A stretch of DNA of 60,622 bases from JAVZLQ01 sp049972525. GTDB taxonomy: Archaea; Thermoproteota; Bathyarchaeia; Bathyarchaeales; Bathycorpusculaceae. Below are positions 60,468-60,622 of the stretch, piece after piece. The notes under the pieces were generated by a model. That model worked only from the letters and a program-made list of their open reading frames with translations, was not told where the DNA came from and searched no databases. The stretch lies in contig JBMFKI010000006.1 in the NCBI GenBank assembly GCA_049972525.1, positions 1 through 60,622 on the forward strand, given 5' to 3'. How positions within the stretch are numbered: position 1 is the stretch's first letter; every line of letters begins with the position of its first letter. The translations under genes were made by a program, and so were the position numbers.

Positions 60468-60622
60468 GTGACGAAGCCTAATAGGGGTAAGACTGAGACG
60501 ATTAAGGATCGGGCGGTTTATGTTTATTTGCCTTCTGTGGAGATGGTTGAGGATTGGAAGCGACGGACTGAAATGGCTGGTATATCCATCTCAAAATTTG
60601 TGGTTGACGTGTTGAGGATTCC
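60468..60622 (+). CDS. Partial gene at window end, ribbon-helix-helix-like N-terminus
   Basis: 51 codons and open to the window edge. Starts GTG at 60468 (an in-frame GTG also at 60462). N-terminus is basic (TKPNRGKTETIKDR), followed by a strand AVYVYLP and helices VEMVEDWKRRTEMAG and SISKFVVDVL, an arrangement typical of ribbon-helix-helix DNA-binding proteins. The remainder lies outside the window, so the product is unknown. Confidence 0.55.
   Translation, partial: MTKPNRGKTETIKDRAVYVYLPSVEMVEDWKRRTEMAGISISKFVVDVLRI

Noticed and set aside
1..60622. CRISPR arrays, insertion sequences, prophage or integrated element
   Set aside because: No regularly spaced repeats, transposase or integrase motifs, or tRNA-end duplications were seen; tRNA genes lack flanking attachment repeats.

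Overview
The window is a stretch of an archaeal chromosome, most probably from the Thermoproteota (TACK) branch; a Bathyarchaeia-like organism would fit, but that assignment is inference from gene content. Seen directly: archaeal DnaG, family-B DNA polymerase, Pelota, the Fap7/AK6 kinase, TIP49 (RuvB-like) ATPase, TrmY, an NcsA/TtuA-type tRNA thiolase, archaeal Phe-, Tyr- and Trp-tRNA synthetases, an archaeal RNase P RNA, a stand-alone 5S rRNA and intron-containing tRNAs. Genes are dense, short operons alternate between strands, and many starts are GTG or TTG. I see no integrase, transposase, CRISPR array, phage module or rRNA operon.

Layout. 0.2-8 kb: two AmrS/PflA-like radical SAM enzymes, small zinc-ribbon proteins, a CinA-like protein, a PHP phosphatase, a secreted transglutaminase-like protein, a GPN-loop GTPase and a macro-domain protein. 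8-12.3 kb: a divergent PadR pair with inverted repeats between, then a B12-type radical SAM protein facing a tetraether lipid synthase (Tes) homologue. 12.4-22.2 kb: information-processing core (RNase P RNA, AK6-type kinase, tRNA thiolase, Pelota, PolB, DnaG, a Toprim protein, TyrRS). 22.2-23.7 kb: an eroded island with a broken zinc-ribbon membrane gene, a small anchored Cys-rich protein, a strongly folded GC-rich RNA candidate and a possibly frameshifted membrane gene. 23.7-33.2 kb: PheRS beta/alpha, TrpRS, flavin reductase, UPF0173 hydrolase, methionine aminopeptidase, DUF1512 protein, TauE/SafE permease, 5S rRNA. 33.2-42.4 kb: two distantly related nucleotidyltransferase-like proteins around a metallophosphoesterase, an APC permease and a membrane protein of unknown function; then tRNA-Trp, an MBL hydrolase, a 461-residue orphan and a GNAT protein. 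42.5-52.4 kb: a minimal zinc peptidase, an ABC exporter, an enolase-superfamily epimerase, a class II FBPase, MFS transporters, membrane-linked regulators, a DUF4382 protein and a secreted matrixin-like protease. 52.5-60.6 kb: tRNA-Pro, tRNA-Thr(CGT), nitroreductase, ThiL, a third AmrS-type enzyme, an MFS transporter, TIP49, TrmY, tRNA-Thr(GGT), tRNA-Leu and a partial gene.

Themes. Translation and tRNA maturation dominate: synthetases, two tRNA-modifying enzymes, RNase P RNA, and five tRNAs of which three have introns. Two of those (Trp, Pro) have an extra hairpin insert in the variable region. Membrane-lipid chemistry is represented by Tes, perhaps with the neighbouring B12-type radical SAM enzyme. 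Secreted peptidase-like proteins, an APC permease and a dipeptide-epimerase-like enzyme suggest peptide or amino-acid use (inference).

Most worth a second look: PolB whose three exonuclease motifs have lost their catalytic residues; DnaG whose conserved N-terminus precedes any canonical start codon and is preceded by a Shine-Dalgarno placed for an ACG; the variable-region tRNA introns; the two-hairpin RNA at 23.0-23.2 kb; and the paired nucleotidyltransferase-like proteins.
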